A stretch of 64,000 nt of DNA from Rhodocyclales bacterium (GCA_016192435.1 JACPUD010000126.1:1-64000); one strand, 5' to 3'. Shown: positions 56,557 through 64,000, counted from the first letter of the stretch. The notes: generated from the letters alone by a model not told the origin. Made by a program: numbers and translations.

Positions 56557-57546
56557 TTACAGCGCAACGAGCTTCAGCTCGTCGTTGCCGGAAGACGGCA
56601 GGAATCGCAAATCGAAACCGATGATGCGGCGACCGTTCTGATCCTCCTTGCGCGGGTTGATCATCTGCACCGCCGGCGCATACACCAGCATCTTGTAGCC
56701 GGCCGTCGTCCCATGCACCAAGCCCAAGCTCTGCGTCGTCGCCGCCAGCACCGAAGCCATGAACGTCACCTCGTTCGCCGCTGTCAGGTCAAAGGCGATC
56801 TTTCCCGTCGCATCGCGATTGGTGATCTCCACCGTCTGCCCGGAAGCTGCGGCCGTGCCCAGCAGGTCGATGTAATTCACATCGTTGCCAAGGTCGATTT
56901 CAAGCCCGTTGGTGATGTACTCCGTGCCAGACGACAGCGCACCGATCGCGTAGGTGCAGCCCAGCGTCACGGCGCCGGTGTTGGCATCCGTCATCACCAG
57001 CGGCGTCTTGAACGCCGTCAAGGTCGGCGTCGGATTCGACACCGCCGTCACCCCGCCATCCAGGCCGACAAAACGGAAGCGATACACTGGCCGCTCACCG
57101 ATGCCCAGCGCCAGGCTGACATTGCCGCGCGCGCCCAGCAGCTTGTGCAACACACCGTCGTCGTGGTAATAAATCGTCAGGCTCTTGAACGCCGCGTAAT
57201 CGGTCGCCAGCGCATATTCCACACGGCTGCCCGCCGTGCCGGATCCTGCCTGATAACCGCAGGCCTGCAGCAGCGCATCCCAGGCCGGAACCGTCGGCGT
57301 CGTCATGCTGCCCGATGATTGAAACTCGACATCGAACGAACATTCGACAGACCGGCTGCCGATCAGATGCTCCGATCCGCCGAAGTACGGCCGGATCAGG
57401 TTGCGCGGCACGTTGTTGGCGTTCAGCGGATTGACCGTCAGGTTGCTCACCAGCACGGCATTCGCCGCGCCGGTCGGTGTCGGGTCGGTACCGTAGGTCG
57501 TTTCGATCTTGGCGAGAATCGCCGAATTGCGGACATAGCGAGGCAT
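56557..57546 (-). CDS. Phage tail tube protein
   Basis: 329 residues. N-terminal YVRNSAILAKIETTYGTDPTPTGAANAVLV is a common major tail tube start, followed by a beta-rich body (VECSFDVEFQSSGSM, FKSLTIYYHDDGVLHKLLGARGNVSLAL, RPVYRFRFVGLDGG) and a C-terminal IIGFDLRFLPSSGNDELKLVAL. It forms the stacked rings of the tail tube. Position before the chaperone pair supports the call. Confidence 0.85.
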   Translation of the reverse strand: MPRYVRNSAILAKIETTYGTDPTPTGAANAVLVSNLTVNPLNANNVPRNLIRPYFGGSEHLIGSRSVECSFDVEFQSSGSMTTPTVPAWDALLQACGYQAGSGTAGSRVEYALATDYAAFKSLTIYYHDDGVLHKLLGARGNVSLALGIGERPVYRFRFVGLDGGVTAVSNPTPTLTAFKTPLVMTDANTGAVTLGCTYAIGALSSGTEYITNGLEIDLGNDVNYIDLLGTAAASGQTVEITNRDATGKIAFDLTAANEVTFMASVLAATTQSLGLVHGTTAGYKMLVYAPAVQMINPRKEDQNGRRIIGFDLRFLPSSGNDELKLVAL

Positions 57547-57549
57547 GAT

Positions 57550-57699
57550 TTATTTCTCCTTGGTGAGCACAGCCGGGGCCGGGGCGGGTTCGGCGGGCTT
57601 GTCAGGTGTGGCCGCGGCCACGCTTGGCGTGACAGCGATCCACTGATGGGTTTTCTCGTCGTATATCGCGCCGTCCTGCGGCGTCTGTTTGCTGCTCAT
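57550..57699 (-). CDS. Small phage protein of 49 residues
   Basis: ATG 57699 to TAA 57550, fitting precisely between the tail terminator and the tail tube genes. It starts MSSKQTPQDGAIYDEKTHQWIAV and ends in a Pro/Ala-rich tail with VLTKEK. The GGAG-type ribosome site of the next gene lies in its last codons (AAGGAGAAATAA). A KTHQW element and acidic start are visible but no family is known. Coding is supported by exact packing in the operon. Confidence 0.6.
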   Translation of the reverse strand: MSSKQTPQDGAIYDEKTHQWIAVTPSVAAATPDKPAEPAPAPAVLTKEK

Positions 57700-57702
57700 G
57701 GC

Positions 57703-58119
57703 TCAGGTCTCCAGGTTGTTTTCTGCGGTGCGATAACCCACGCGATACGCCAGCCGCCGCGCCGCGCAATCGCCCAGGTCAAAATCCCAAGTGCCTCCCA
57801 GCCGCCGCACCAGGTCGCCGTAGCCGGCGAAGCCGGAAGCCATCATCGCGGCGTGAATCGCGGCCTCGTAAGGGTCTGCCGCGGCCTCGGGGTTCTCTGA
57901 ATTGGCCAGCAGGACATCGATCTCGATGACAACGTTCTGATCTAGCACCCCCAGCGGAGACGGATTCTCGTCTGGCTTGTCTTCTCCAGAAATCACCACC
58001 AGCGCCGGCAGGTTCTCCGACTCCAGCGCGTAATCCAGATTGCGCCACAACGTCAGCCGCGTCGCCGACTCCAGCGCCGTTGCCACCGCATCCACCACCT
58101 GCAGGCGAACGGTCGTCAT
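57703..58119 (-). CDS. Tail terminator protein (gpU-like)
   Basis: 138 residues; start overlaps the upstream stop (ATGA). VRLQVVDAVATALESATRLTLWRNLDYALESENLPALVVISGED followed by VVIEIDVLLANSENPEAAADPYEAAIHAAMM resembles the alpha/beta pattern of lambda gpU. The position between head-tail connector and tail tube also matches. Tail terminators cap the tube and join the head. Confidence 0.65.
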   Translation of the reverse strand: MTTVRLQVVDAVATALESATRLTLWRNLDYALESENLPALVVISGEDKPDENPSPLGVLDQNVVIEIDVLLANSENPEAAADPYEAAIHAAMMASGFAGYGDLVRRLGGTWDFDLGDCAARRLAYRVGYRTAENNLET

Positions 58120-58433
58120 GCCGACACCTTTCTCACGCGAAACCGCCGCGCCGTCGCATCCTTGAAATTGCCGCCGTCTCGCACCTTGAAAAATGCGCCG
58201 CCGATCTCAAGTTGATCGCCGTTGGTCAGCAGTGGGCAATAGGCCGTCTCGAAAGTAACGACCGGCTCATCGGCGGTCACCATTCCGAAACGCACCTCGC
58301 TCTGCGCATCCTGGTACAGCGCCTTGAAGGTCACGGCCGCCGCGGCACTCCCGGCCGAGGTCCAGGTCACATCGACCATGAACCCCGACCGCTCGAACGA
58401 GCGCAGGAACTCCGCGGCGGTTTTGCCGGCCAT
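58116..58433 (-). CDS. Head-tail connector protein (gpFII-like)
   Basis: 105 residues, small and beta-rich: FKALYQDAQSEVRFGMVTADEPVVTFETAYCPLLTNGDQLEIGGAFFKVRDGG. This matches the pattern of lambda FII-type head-tail joining proteins (a ring bound below the portal and its adaptor). It lies directly after the capsid gene with a 13-base gap. Confidence 0.65.
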   Translation of the reverse strand: MAGKTAAEFLRSFERSGFMVDVTWTSAGSAAAAVTFKALYQDAQSEVRFGMVTADEPVVTFETAYCPLLTNGDQLEIGGAFFKVRDGGNFKDATARRFRVRKVSA

Positions 58434-58446
58434 TGCTCAACGCTTA

Positions 58447-59481
58447 TCAGGTGCGCTTCGCCGACTGCAGCATCGCCGGCCGGGTGCACATGAATAGCGG
58501 GTACGAATACACCTCCAGATCGACGAAGGCATTGCGCTTTTCGTCCGGGATGACCATGCCATACACCGGCAGACCCGGCGTATTGACGTAATCGAAGGTC
58601 TCGGCCGGGCTGTAGGCCACCTGGAAAACGCCGTTGCCATTCACCGGGAAGAACTTCGCCTTGTCAGTGCCAACAGCCACCGTCGAGCCGTCGTCCGTAC
58701 CGCGGTAATTGATCCAGGTGATGCCGCCGTAGTTGAACGTCTCGTAGGCCAGCCCGTCGCGCAATTGGCGCGCTTCCTGAGTGTTCAGGTAGGTCTGACG
58801 CACTTCCGTATGTGCGGTCAGATCGTCCCAGAAGGCATCGCCGCACAAGGCCATGACGTAGGTACGGCCCGGAATCCAGCCACCCGAAGCCGCCTTCTGC
58901 ATCTGACGCACCACCTGGGTGCACTTTTTGCGCACCGCGCCCGAAGCCGGCGACGCCGCATCGAGGTCGAAATCGATCTCGCTCGCCGCGCTGATGCCGA
59001 ACTCGTCGTAGAAGTTGTAGATCACCGACGCGTCAGCATCGGTCACGATGCCCTGGATCGCGCCCAGCGCCATGTTCTCCCAGGTGAGCTCGACGTCACG
59101 CATCAGGCCGGTCGGCCCGTTCATGCGCTGATTGACTTCATCCACCACCTGCATCAGCTCGGTTTCCGAGCCGAAGGCGCGGATGCTCTGGATCTCGTCG
59201 GCGCGCAGGCTGTCATGCTTGGCGATGCGGCGAGTGCGAAAGTCGCGAATCTTGCGCTTCTCGCGATCCGCCTCGGCCAGCGGCGCGCCGCGCTCGGATG
59301 TCTGGATCAGCGACAGCGTGCCGTTCTTCTCTTCCACCGACACGCCGACGGTACGCACCGGCTTCGGCGTGAAGAGCTTGAGCCCGGTGATCAGGCCCGG
59401 CTGAAAAGGCACATTGTTCAGCGCCTCGGTGATCGAAACCATCCCGAACGCGGACGACTTGAAGATGTCAAGAGTTGCCAT
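58447..59481 (-). CDS. Major capsid protein (lambda gpE family)
   Basis: 344 residues with a strong AAGGAG leader. It starts MATLDIFKSSAFGMVSITEALNNVPFQPG and has KLFTPKPVRTVGVSVEEKNGTLSLIQTSERGAP, TRRIAKHDSLRADEIQSIRAFG and AFFDVNTPGL-like ETFDYVNTPGLPVYGMVIPDEKRNAFVDLEVYSYPLFMCTRPAML at the C-terminus. These are typical of the phage major capsid protein E family with the HK97 fold. Follows the decoration protein gene by 12 bases. Confidence 0.93.
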   Translation of the reverse strand: MATLDIFKSSAFGMVSITEALNNVPFQPGLITGLKLFTPKPVRTVGVSVEEKNGTLSLIQTSERGAPLAEADREKRKIRDFRTRRIAKHDSLRADEIQSIRAFGSETELMQVVDEVNQRMNGPTGLMRDVELTWENMALGAIQGIVTDADASVIYNFYDEFGISAASEIDFDLDAASPASGAVRKKCTQVVRQMQKAASGGWIPGRTYVMALCGDAFWDDLTAHTEVRQTYLNTQEARQLRDGLAYETFNYGGITWINYRGTDDGSTVAVGTDKAKFFPVNGNGVFQVAYSPAETFDYVNTPGLPVYGMVIPDEKRNAFVDLEVYSYPLFMCTRPAMLQSAKRT

Positions 59482-59493
59482 GGTGTGATCTCC

Positions 59494-60354
59494 TTAACGG
59501 GCGACGATGTTCTTCGCCACCAGATCGGCCAGGCCGTTCGTCTTGTCGGTAGCGTCGTTGGTGGCAGCCCACTGCAGGGCCGAGTTCTTGACTTCCGCGT
59601 TGCGGAAGATGACGGTGCATGCCTTGTCGGCGGTGGTCGCGTCGACCTCGTCGTAGGCGATCGCCGCGGCGACTTCCGTGCCGTCGGTGTTGTCGTCGTC
59701 GTAGGGCGCATACTTGCCGTCGCCCGCCGCCACCGTGATCGTGAAACCGTCGCCGGCCACGAAATCGGTACTGCCGTCCGCCAGCGTGAAGGCCAGCCCG
59801 CCGGCCGAGAACGCCGCCGCCACATCGCCCTGCCCGACGAACTTGCCGTCCGGATCCTCGACGATGAAATTGCCGACGTTGGTCCCGGGCGAAACGATGG
59901 TCAGCTTGTAGTCGCCCACCTTAGCCCCGGCACTGACCGTGATCGCGCCCATCGCGCCGTTGCCGGTGTTGCCGGAGTAGGCCGCCGAGGAAGCCGCCGA
60001 CGCCGTAACGGTGGTGGAGGATGCCGTCTGCGAAGTATCCACCGTGTAAGTGCCGGTACCGCCGATACCGGTGCCAAGCGCCGTGATCTTGGTACCGGCC
60101 GTGATGCCGGAGCCGCTGATCGTCTGCCCCACCGACAACTTTCCGGAGGTCACCGCCGTCACGGTCAGCACCGTGGTGGCGATCGATCCGGTCACCACCG
60201 CGGCGGCTTCGGCATGGGTGCGCTTGCCCAGCACCATGCCGGCCGTAACGACACCGGACCCGGCGGCAACAGTGCCGGCCTCGCGCGACAAGGTGCCAGG
60301 TGCCTCGGAAATGAGGAATTCCCCGGCGTGCGTGCCTTCAGTAAGCGTAGTCAT
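59494..60354 (-). CDS. Head decoration protein (gpD family) with inserted repeat domain
   Basis: 286 residues, against 110 for lambda D. The N-terminus [27 protein letters not shown] and C-terminus [19 protein letters not shown] are the two ends of the gpD fold. Between them (about 50-120) lies [22 protein letters not shown] followed by a Gly/Thr-rich stretch, a beta-structured module common in phage tail and fibre proteins, and then a second beta-rich region (about 130-250). It would decorate and stabilise the capsid, with the insert displayed outside. Confidence 0.85.
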   Translation of the reverse strand: MTTLTEGTHAGEFLISEAPGTLSREAGTVAAGSGVVTAGMVLGKRTHAEAAAVVTGSIATTVLTVTAVTSGKLSVGQTISGSGITAGTKITALGTGIGGTGTYTVDTSQTASSTTVTASAASSAAYSGNTGNGAMGAITVSAGAKVGDYKLTIVSPGTNVGNFIVEDPDGKFVGQGDVAAAFSAGGLAFTLADGSTDFVAGDGFTITVAAGDGKYAPYDDDNTDGTEVAAAIAYDEVDATTADKACTVIFRNAEVKNSALQWAATNDATDKTNGLADLVAKNIVAR

Positions 60355-60381
60355 GTTCGTGTTCTCCTGTGAATGCCGCGC

Positions 60382-60777
60382 TTACTTGACCGCACGCAAC
60401 TTGGCGTTGCTGCGGTTCCACACGGCGGCGGCTTCCGCCTGCGGATTCGGATCGCCGGCGGCAGCCGCTTCGCTGCCCACGGCCGGATTGGTCAGCTTCG
60501 CCATGCCGGCGGCCAGCGCGCTGGCCTGCCCGGCGGCTTCGGCCGCTTCGACGGCCGAGGCCGCCAGCATTGCCTTGGCGTCATCGACGCCCATCGCCGT
60601 GTTGAAAGCCAGGTGCGCGGCCAGCTTGCTGCGCCCCTTCGCTTCGTCGCAGGTCTGGATGTCACGGATGCGCGCCTGCATCTGCGTGGCGCCGGAGGCT
60701 TGCGCCGCAGCGACGTGTGCGGCCAGTTGCTCGGCAGTCACGGCTTCCGCCGCCGCCGCTTGAGCTTGATTGCTCAT
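60382..60777 (-). CDS. Nested in-frame scaffold protein (Nu3-like)
   Basis: 131 residues starting at an internal in-frame ATG (60777) of the protease gene. A strong AAAGGAG at 60786-60792 stands 8 bases before it, which has no purpose for the long product. The product MSNQAQAAAAEAVTAEQLAAH... is Ala-rich and helical, like the lambda Nu3 scaffold, which is made in exactly this way from the 3' end of gene C. Confidence 0.78.
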   Translation of the reverse strand: MSNQAQAAAAEAVTAEQLAAHVAAAQASGATQMQARIRDIQTCDEAKGRSKLAAHLAFNTAMGVDDAKAMLAASAVEAAEAAGQASALAAGMAKLTNPAVGSEAAAAGDPNPQAEAAAVWNRSNAKLRAVK

Positions 60778-61713
60778 GGTTGCGACTCCTTTCGGGAGGT
60801 TGGTGCGGACGCCTTTGCCAGGATGGCCGCCGTTGGAATTCCCCGTCGGCTTCGAGACCGAATTGACTTCGTCCTCGAACGCCTTCAGGGTTTCTTGAAA
60901 ACTCATGATCGAATCCACCAGGCCGGCATCGATTGCCGCCTGCCCCGTCAGCACGCCCGCATCCAGCGCGCGCACCGCCGCCGGATCGAGGTTCCGCATC
61001 TGCGCCACGTAGGAAACAAAGTGATCGTTCAGGCCATCCACCATCGCCTGCATCTCGGCCCGGGCCGGATCGGACAGCGGCTCATGCGGCGTGCCGTAGT
61101 TCTTTTTCGCGCCGGCGTGAATCGCCGTGTAGGTGATGCCCGCCTTCTCGTTCGCCTTCGAACGGTCCTGATGCAGCGCAATCACGCCGACAGACCCGAC
61201 GCGTCCGGTCTTCGTCATCGTCACGCGATCGGCCGCGCACGCCAGCAGGTAGCCGCCCGACAGCGCCTTCTCATTCACGCTGGCCCAGACCGGCTTTTTG
61301 CCAGCGCGGATTTTTTCGCCCAGCGCGAACGCGCCATCGGCCTGCCCGCCGTTCGAATCGTCTTCCAGCAGGATGCCCTTGACATCCGGGTCGGCATCGG
61401 CGGCATCGAACTGCCGCTCTATTTCCGTGTAGCTCGTCAGCCCCGACATTGCATCCATCTGCGAGCCGCGATGCACCATCGTGCCGATGATCGGCAGCAC
61501 CGCCACACCCGCCTCCGTCACCGTGTAAGGCTTGCCCGCAAAGCGCGGCGCGGCATACGCCGCCGCCATCGGTGCCGGCCGATCGCCTTCGGTCAGCGCC
61601 GTCGGGTTGCCGCTTGCATACGCGCGAAATACCGACTCGATCACCGCCGCCTTCTCGGGATCGAGTAGCAGCGGGATGCCGTAAAGCTGGGTGGCGATCA
61701 GGGGATAGCGCAT
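60382..61713 (-). CDS. S49-family capsid maturation protease (gpC-like)
   Basis: 443 residues from ATG 61713; a GTG at 61722 is an alternative and neither has a strong ribosome site. It has the SppA/ClpP-like fold: VAVLPIIGTMVHRGS, VKGILLEDDSNGGQADGAFALGEKI and the catalytic serine in EKALSGGYLLACAADRVTMTKTGRVGSVGV. C-terminal to residue 290 the sequence becomes Ala-rich and helical and includes a nested scaffold start. In lambda, gpC processes the portal region and its 3' part encodes the scaffold Nu3. The same layout is seen here. Confidence 0.9.
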   Translation of the reverse strand: MRYPLIATQLYGIPLLLDPEKAAVIESVFRAYASGNPTALTEGDRPAPMAAAYAAPRFAGKPYTVTEAGVAVLPIIGTMVHRGSQMDAMSGLTSYTEIERQFDAADADPDVKGILLEDDSNGGQADGAFALGEKIRAGKKPVWASVNEKALSGGYLLACAADRVTMTKTGRVGSVGVIALHQDRSKANEKAGITYTAIHAGAKKNYGTPHEPLSDPARAEMQAMVDGLNDHFVSYVAQMRNLDPAAVRALDAGVLTGQAAIDAGLVDSIMSFQETLKAFEDEVNSVSKPTGNSNGGHPGKGVRTNLPKGVATMSNQAQAAAAEAVTAEQLAAHVAAAQASGATQMQARIRDIQTCDEAKGRSKLAAHLAFNTAMGVDDAKAMLAASAVEAAEAAGQASALAAGMAKLTNPAVGSEAAAAGDPNPQAEAAAVWNRSNAKLRAVK

Positions 61714-61736
61714 GATTCGCACTGTGCGGGCCAGGC

Positions 61737-61765
61737 TGTCCCGTTTTTAAGGAAAGAACCGGACA
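61737..61765. repeat. Hairpin repeat, copy 1 (between portal and protease)
   Basis: TGTCCCGTTTTT..GAACCGGACA with one mismatch and one G-T pair; closely related to the perfect copy at 63668-63696. It lies in the 59-base gap between the portal and protease genes. Confidence 0.7.
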
Positions 61766-61772
61766 CCACGCC

Positions 61773-63350
61773 TCACGCCGCTGCCGGCGCTGGTTTCGGC
61801 GCAGGCTTGCCGTCAGTCTTGGTGCCACCCGTCGTCTCGCCAGGCTTCACCGGCGCTTCCTTGTCGCTCGGGTAATCGCGCGCATTGGCCGGCGTCACCG
61901 GCACCTCGGGCAGCAGCCCGAGTTCCTTCATCTTCGCCTTCTCCGCCGCGCGCTGTTCCAGCACTTCTTCCCAGTCCTGGCCCTGCTCGGCGCACTCGGC
62001 TTCCAGCGTCGAAAGGTTCGCATCCATGCGAATCTTCGCCGCGTCGGCTTCCTTCACCGGATCGATCCAGCCGCGCCCGGGGCCGACCCAGCGGCAGCGG
62101 CAATACGCCGCCATGTTCTCGTAAAAGTCCGGCGCCTCCACCAACCCCAGATTCACCGCCTCTTCCAGCCACAGCTCGAACACCGGCCGCGCCCAGTAGG
62201 TCGAAATCCACTGCCGGCGCCCGCGAAAGAATCGCCAGGCCTCGATCAGCGCCGCTCGCGCCGACGAATAGTTCGTCCGCGAAAAATCCTTCATCAGCAG
62301 CTCGTAGGGGATGTTCAGTCCCGTCGCGATATGCCGGAAAATCGAGGTCACGAACGGATCGAAGGATCCGGACGGCCGCTGCGGCGAGAACCCCGCCAGC
62401 TTCTCGCCCAGCCCGAGCGGGATGATCTGGCCATCCTCCATCGTGATCGTCGAAAGCCCGCGCTCCGTCAGCGCGTCCGCGTATTCCGATCGCGCATCCT
62501 CGGAAGACGACAGCAGCTCCGCCACCGCCTCCGGCGACAGATTTGATTCCGTCAGCATCGCCACCTTGGCATTCACCACGGCGGCCTTCAGCTCTGCATC
62601 CGTGAAATCGCGCAGCACCTTGAACTGCCGCATCACCGATGCCAGCGACGGCTTACCCCGGCTCTGCCCCGCGCGCTCGCGGTCATGCACATGGATCACC
62701 CGGCGCCGGCCCCAATCGGTGAATGCCGGCACATATTCCCAGGTCAGCAAGTCCGCCGCCGACGCCATGCCGCGCTCGCCCGGGTGCGCGCGGCGAATGT
62801 GGTAGCCCTGCGGCGCCCCGTATTCATCGATCGCGATACCCTCGCGCAGCCGTGGCCCATTCGTGCGCCCCATCGGGTTCGACAGCCGTTCCGGCTCGAT
62901 CACCTGCAAGCGCAAGTTGAATCGCACGCCGGGGCGCGGCAGCCACAGCGGAAGCGCCAGGCCCTCGCCGTTCAGCCAGCCCGAGCGGAACACCTGAATC
63001 GTCAGCCCGGTAAAGTCCAGCGAGCGCCCCGCATCGCAATCCATCGCCTCGGACCATGTGCGCCACAGGCTCTCGACGCCCGTGCTCCACTCCTCGGCCC
63101 ATTCCTTGGATTTGCCCAGCAGCCGGTAATCCGGCGTCGATACCAGGCGCAGCCCGACGCCGATGACGTTGTCCGTCACCGTCTGCAGCGCGCCTTCGGC
63201 CACCCCGGAATTGCGTGTCAGGTCGCGCGAGCGCGCCGCCATCGTCTGCCGCTCGGGCAGCAGGTCGGCATCGGCCGATTGCACCAGCGGCTGCCAGCGC
63301 CGCATGTCCGGATGATCAAGCGACGCCGCCAGGTAAGCGCTGGTGTTCAC
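61773..63350 (-). CDS. Phage portal protein (lambda gpB family)
   Basis: 525 residues from GTG 63350, with AGGGGAGGG seven bases upstream; the frame stays open a little further. Lambda-type portal features are SRDLTRNSGVAEGALQTVTDNVIGVGLRL, FRSGWLNGEGLALPLWL, AFTDWGRRRVIHVHDRERAGQSRGKP, TGLNIPYELLMKDFSRTNYSSARAALIEAWRFFRGRRQW and a disordered Lys/Pro tail. It forms the dodecameric DNA gate at one capsid vertex and nucleates assembly. A 21-base GC-rich palindrome (63358-63378) overlaps its leader. Confidence 0.94.
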   Translation of the reverse strand: MNTSAYLAASLDHPDMRRWQPLVQSADADLLPERQTMAARSRDLTRNSGVAEGALQTVTDNVIGVGLRLVSTPDYRLLGKSKEWAEEWSTGVESLWRTWSEAMDCDAGRSLDFTGLTIQVFRSGWLNGEGLALPLWLPRPGVRFNLRLQVIEPERLSNPMGRTNGPRLREGIAIDEYGAPQGYHIRRAHPGERGMASAADLLTWEYVPAFTDWGRRRVIHVHDRERAGQSRGKPSLASVMRQFKVLRDFTDAELKAAVVNAKVAMLTESNLSPEAVAELLSSSEDARSEYADALTERGLSTITMEDGQIIPLGLGEKLAGFSPQRPSGSFDPFVTSIFRHIATGLNIPYELLMKDFSRTNYSSARAALIEAWRFFRGRRQWISTYWARPVFELWLEEAVNLGLVEAPDFYENMAAYCRCRWVGPGRGWIDPVKEADAAKIRMDANLSTLEAECAEQGQDWEEVLEQRAAEKAKMKELGLLPEVPVTPANARDYPSDKEAPVKPGETTGGTKTDGKPAPKPAPAAA

Positions 63351-63357
63351 GCCTTTA

Positions 63358-63378
63358 CCCTCCCCTTCAAGGGGAGGG
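63358..63378. repeat. GC-rich palindrome at the portal leader
   Basis: CCCTCCCCTT-C-AAGGGGAGGG, 10-base perfect arms with one central base. On the minus strand the right half supplies the portal ribosome site, so the hairpin may mask it. The wider sequence (GGGGAGGGCCAGGGAGGGG) resembles short interspersed repeats common between chromosomal genes of GC-rich proteobacteria. Confidence 0.6.
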
Positions 63379-63411
63379 CCAGGGAGGGGATGGGGCAAGC
63401 AGCCGCCAGCA

Positions 63412-63645
63412 TCACAACGTCACCGTCATGGCCCGACGCCGCAGCCCGACGGATGTACCGCCCGCCGCCGCCACATCGCTCTTGAGCTGCGAGATATACC
63501 CCGCCAGCATCGGCGCCTGCGAGCGCGTGTAACGCACCTGCATGTCCCCCAGCCCGATGGATTCCTCCAGCGAGCCGGTCAGAAGCCGGTGATACGCGCT
63601 TTCCGCCTCGTCCAGACGGGTCTGCAAGGTAGCGAGGTCTGCCAT
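63412..63645 (-). CDS. Head-tail joining protein (gpW family)
   Basis: 77 residues from ATG 63645. ADLATLQTRLDEAESAYHRLLTGSLEESIGLGDMQVRYTRSQ and ADLMAYIAQL-like APMLAGYISQLKSDVAAAGG match lambda gpW (68 residues), which binds under the portal. It is the first gene of the late head operon in this window. In lambda the large terminase lies upstream of W, but here no terminase is seen. Confidence 0.85.
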   Translation of the reverse strand: MADLATLQTRLDEAESAYHRLLTGSLEESIGLGDMQVRYTRSQAPMLAGYISQLKSDVAAAGGTSVGLRRRAMTVTL

Positions 63646-63667
63646 GGGCGCACTGTGCCGCCCCACC

Positions 63668-63696
63668 TGTCCCGTTTTTTAGGGAAAAACGGGACA
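63668..63696. repeat. Hairpin repeat, copy 2 (upstream of gpW)
   Basis: TGTCCCGTTTTT and AAAAACGGGACA form a perfect 12-base stem with a TAGGG loop. It shares sequence and layout with the copy at 61737-61765. It could be a repressor operator, a transcript stabiliser or a terminator for minus-strand transcripts (a T-run lies within the stem on either strand). Confidence 0.7.
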
Positions 63697-63815
63697 CCGC
63701 CCGCAAAGTGCCACGAATGGCCCTTTAGAGCCTCACCACAACCCCGAACCACGCGCGGGAACACAACTAAAACACGTTATTTATCAATGTATTGCGATTT
63801 TCTGCAATAAATCAC

Positions 63816-63843
63816 TTGACACGCGGCCCAATGGGCCTATTAT
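63816..63843 (+). promoter_or_regulatory. Strong sigma-70 promoter with palindromic spacer
   Basis: TTGACA (63816-63821) and TATTAT (63838-63843) with a 16-base spacer. Within the spacer lies GGCCCA-A-TGGGCC (63825-63837), a perfect 13-base palindrome, ideally placed for a repressor. It drives the plus-strand gene at 63894 onward. Confidence 0.75.
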
Positions 63844-63893
63844 GCGATTCATGGCCGGCCCACTTCGGGCAAGGCCGACACCCAGGAGACTGA

Positions 63894-64000
63894 TGATGCT
63901 TGATCTCAACAACGCCCGCCGCACCGCGGCCCCCGTAATTAGCCAGTTCGCCCCGCGCGACCATCATATCGAGCGCGCCGGCCTTGGCTATGCCCGCCCC
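63894..64000 (+). CDS. Prophage gene, 3' part outside window
   Basis: Opens with two ATGs (63894 and 63897) after a CAGGAG site at about 63883 and continues through the window edge. The first 36 residues (MMLDLNNARRTAAPVISQF and RDHHIERAGLGYARP) match no family I can name. The strong repressible-looking promoter and divergent direction suggest an early or DNA-processing phage gene. Confidence 0.5.

Larger units (their letters stand above)
63646..63893. other. 248-base intergenic region between divergent phage transcripts
   Basis: Contains a perfect 12-pair hairpin (63668-63696) and a strong plus-strand promoter (63816-63843). No terminase or other frame of note was found on either strand. 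Base composition is AT-richer from 63760 to 63820. Confidence 0.6.

Noticed and set aside
43464-64000. Mu-like transposable prophage
   Set aside because: Head genes are of lambda type (W, portal B, protease C, D, E) and the element lies at the ssrA 3' end; no Mu head, transposase or Mu-type ends are seen in the window.

Overview
The window reads as a chromosomal segment of a GC-rich betaproteobacterium (Rhodocyclales/Nitrosomonadales-like), with an integrated tailed-phage genome filling the last 20 kb. Three things point to the betaproteobacteria: the minus-strand run gyrA-serC-serA-pheA-hisC-tyrA-aroA/cmk-rpsA-ihfB-lapA-lapB-ugd-hldE-hldD-cysM, the guaB-guaA and rnfH-ratA/smpB neighbourhood, and the tmRNA tag (A)ANDERFALAA. 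This is inferred from gene content and order; no species is claimed.

Layout. 1-9.2 kb: an ankyrin protein (cut by the window edge), small envelope genes, nhaR, htpX, a three-gene operon (class I glutamine amidotransferase, YbdK-type ligase, CPA2 antiporter), a LapA-type membrane protein, a Bax-inhibitor-1 homologue and a CorC/CNNM protein. 9.2-10.37 kb: a gene-poor scar with the N-terminal third of a P4-type integrase, sitting against the 3' end of guaA. 10.4-21.2 kb: purine genes guaA and guaB, rnfH, ratA, smpB, a Bcr/CflA pump, a methyltransferase, an NYN-domain protein, recQ and a nitronate-monooxygenase-like flavoprotein. 21.2-21.4 kb: a cluster of short palindromic repeats. 21.5-39.4 kb: the long minus-strand block from cysM back to gyrA. 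It covers cysteine, LPS heptose and UDP-glucuronate synthesis, LPS-assembly control, ribosomal protein S1, aromatic, histidine and serine synthesis, and DNA gyrase. aroA and cmk form one continuous reading frame. 39.5-43.05 kb: an amidohydrolase, an OmpA-family protein, ubiG and gph, then the tmRNA gene ssrA at 43102-43463.

43.5-64 kb: a prophage abutting the ssrA 3' end, transcribed almost entirely on the minus strand, so its order of expression runs from 63.6 kb down to 43.5 kb. Head genes follow the lambda order: W-like, portal, protease with a nested scaffold, decoration protein D, capsid E, connector, tail terminator. Tail genes follow: tube, a chaperone pair joined by a probable -1 frameshift, tape measure, distal tail proteins and a tail fibre. 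Next comes a complete diversity-generating retroelement (DGR), then the lysis cassette (holin-like proteins, NlpC/P60-like lysin, Rz with nested Rz1). No terminase or intact integrase is visible.

The DGR is the main discovery. Transcription order is tail-fibre gene, avd, template repeat (TR), reverse transcriptase. The 112-bp TR and the variable repeat (VR) at the 3' end of the fibre gene differ at 17 positions. All 17 are adenines in the coding-strand TR, and they change 10 residues of a C-terminal fold ending in a GFR motif. This is the signature of adenine-specific mutagenic homing, and it predicts a phage that diversifies its receptor-binding tip. Other points of note are the A-AAA-AAC frameshift site, the nested scaffold start, the paired hairpins around the head genes, and a strong divergent promoter with a palindrome between its -35 and -10 at the right end of the window.
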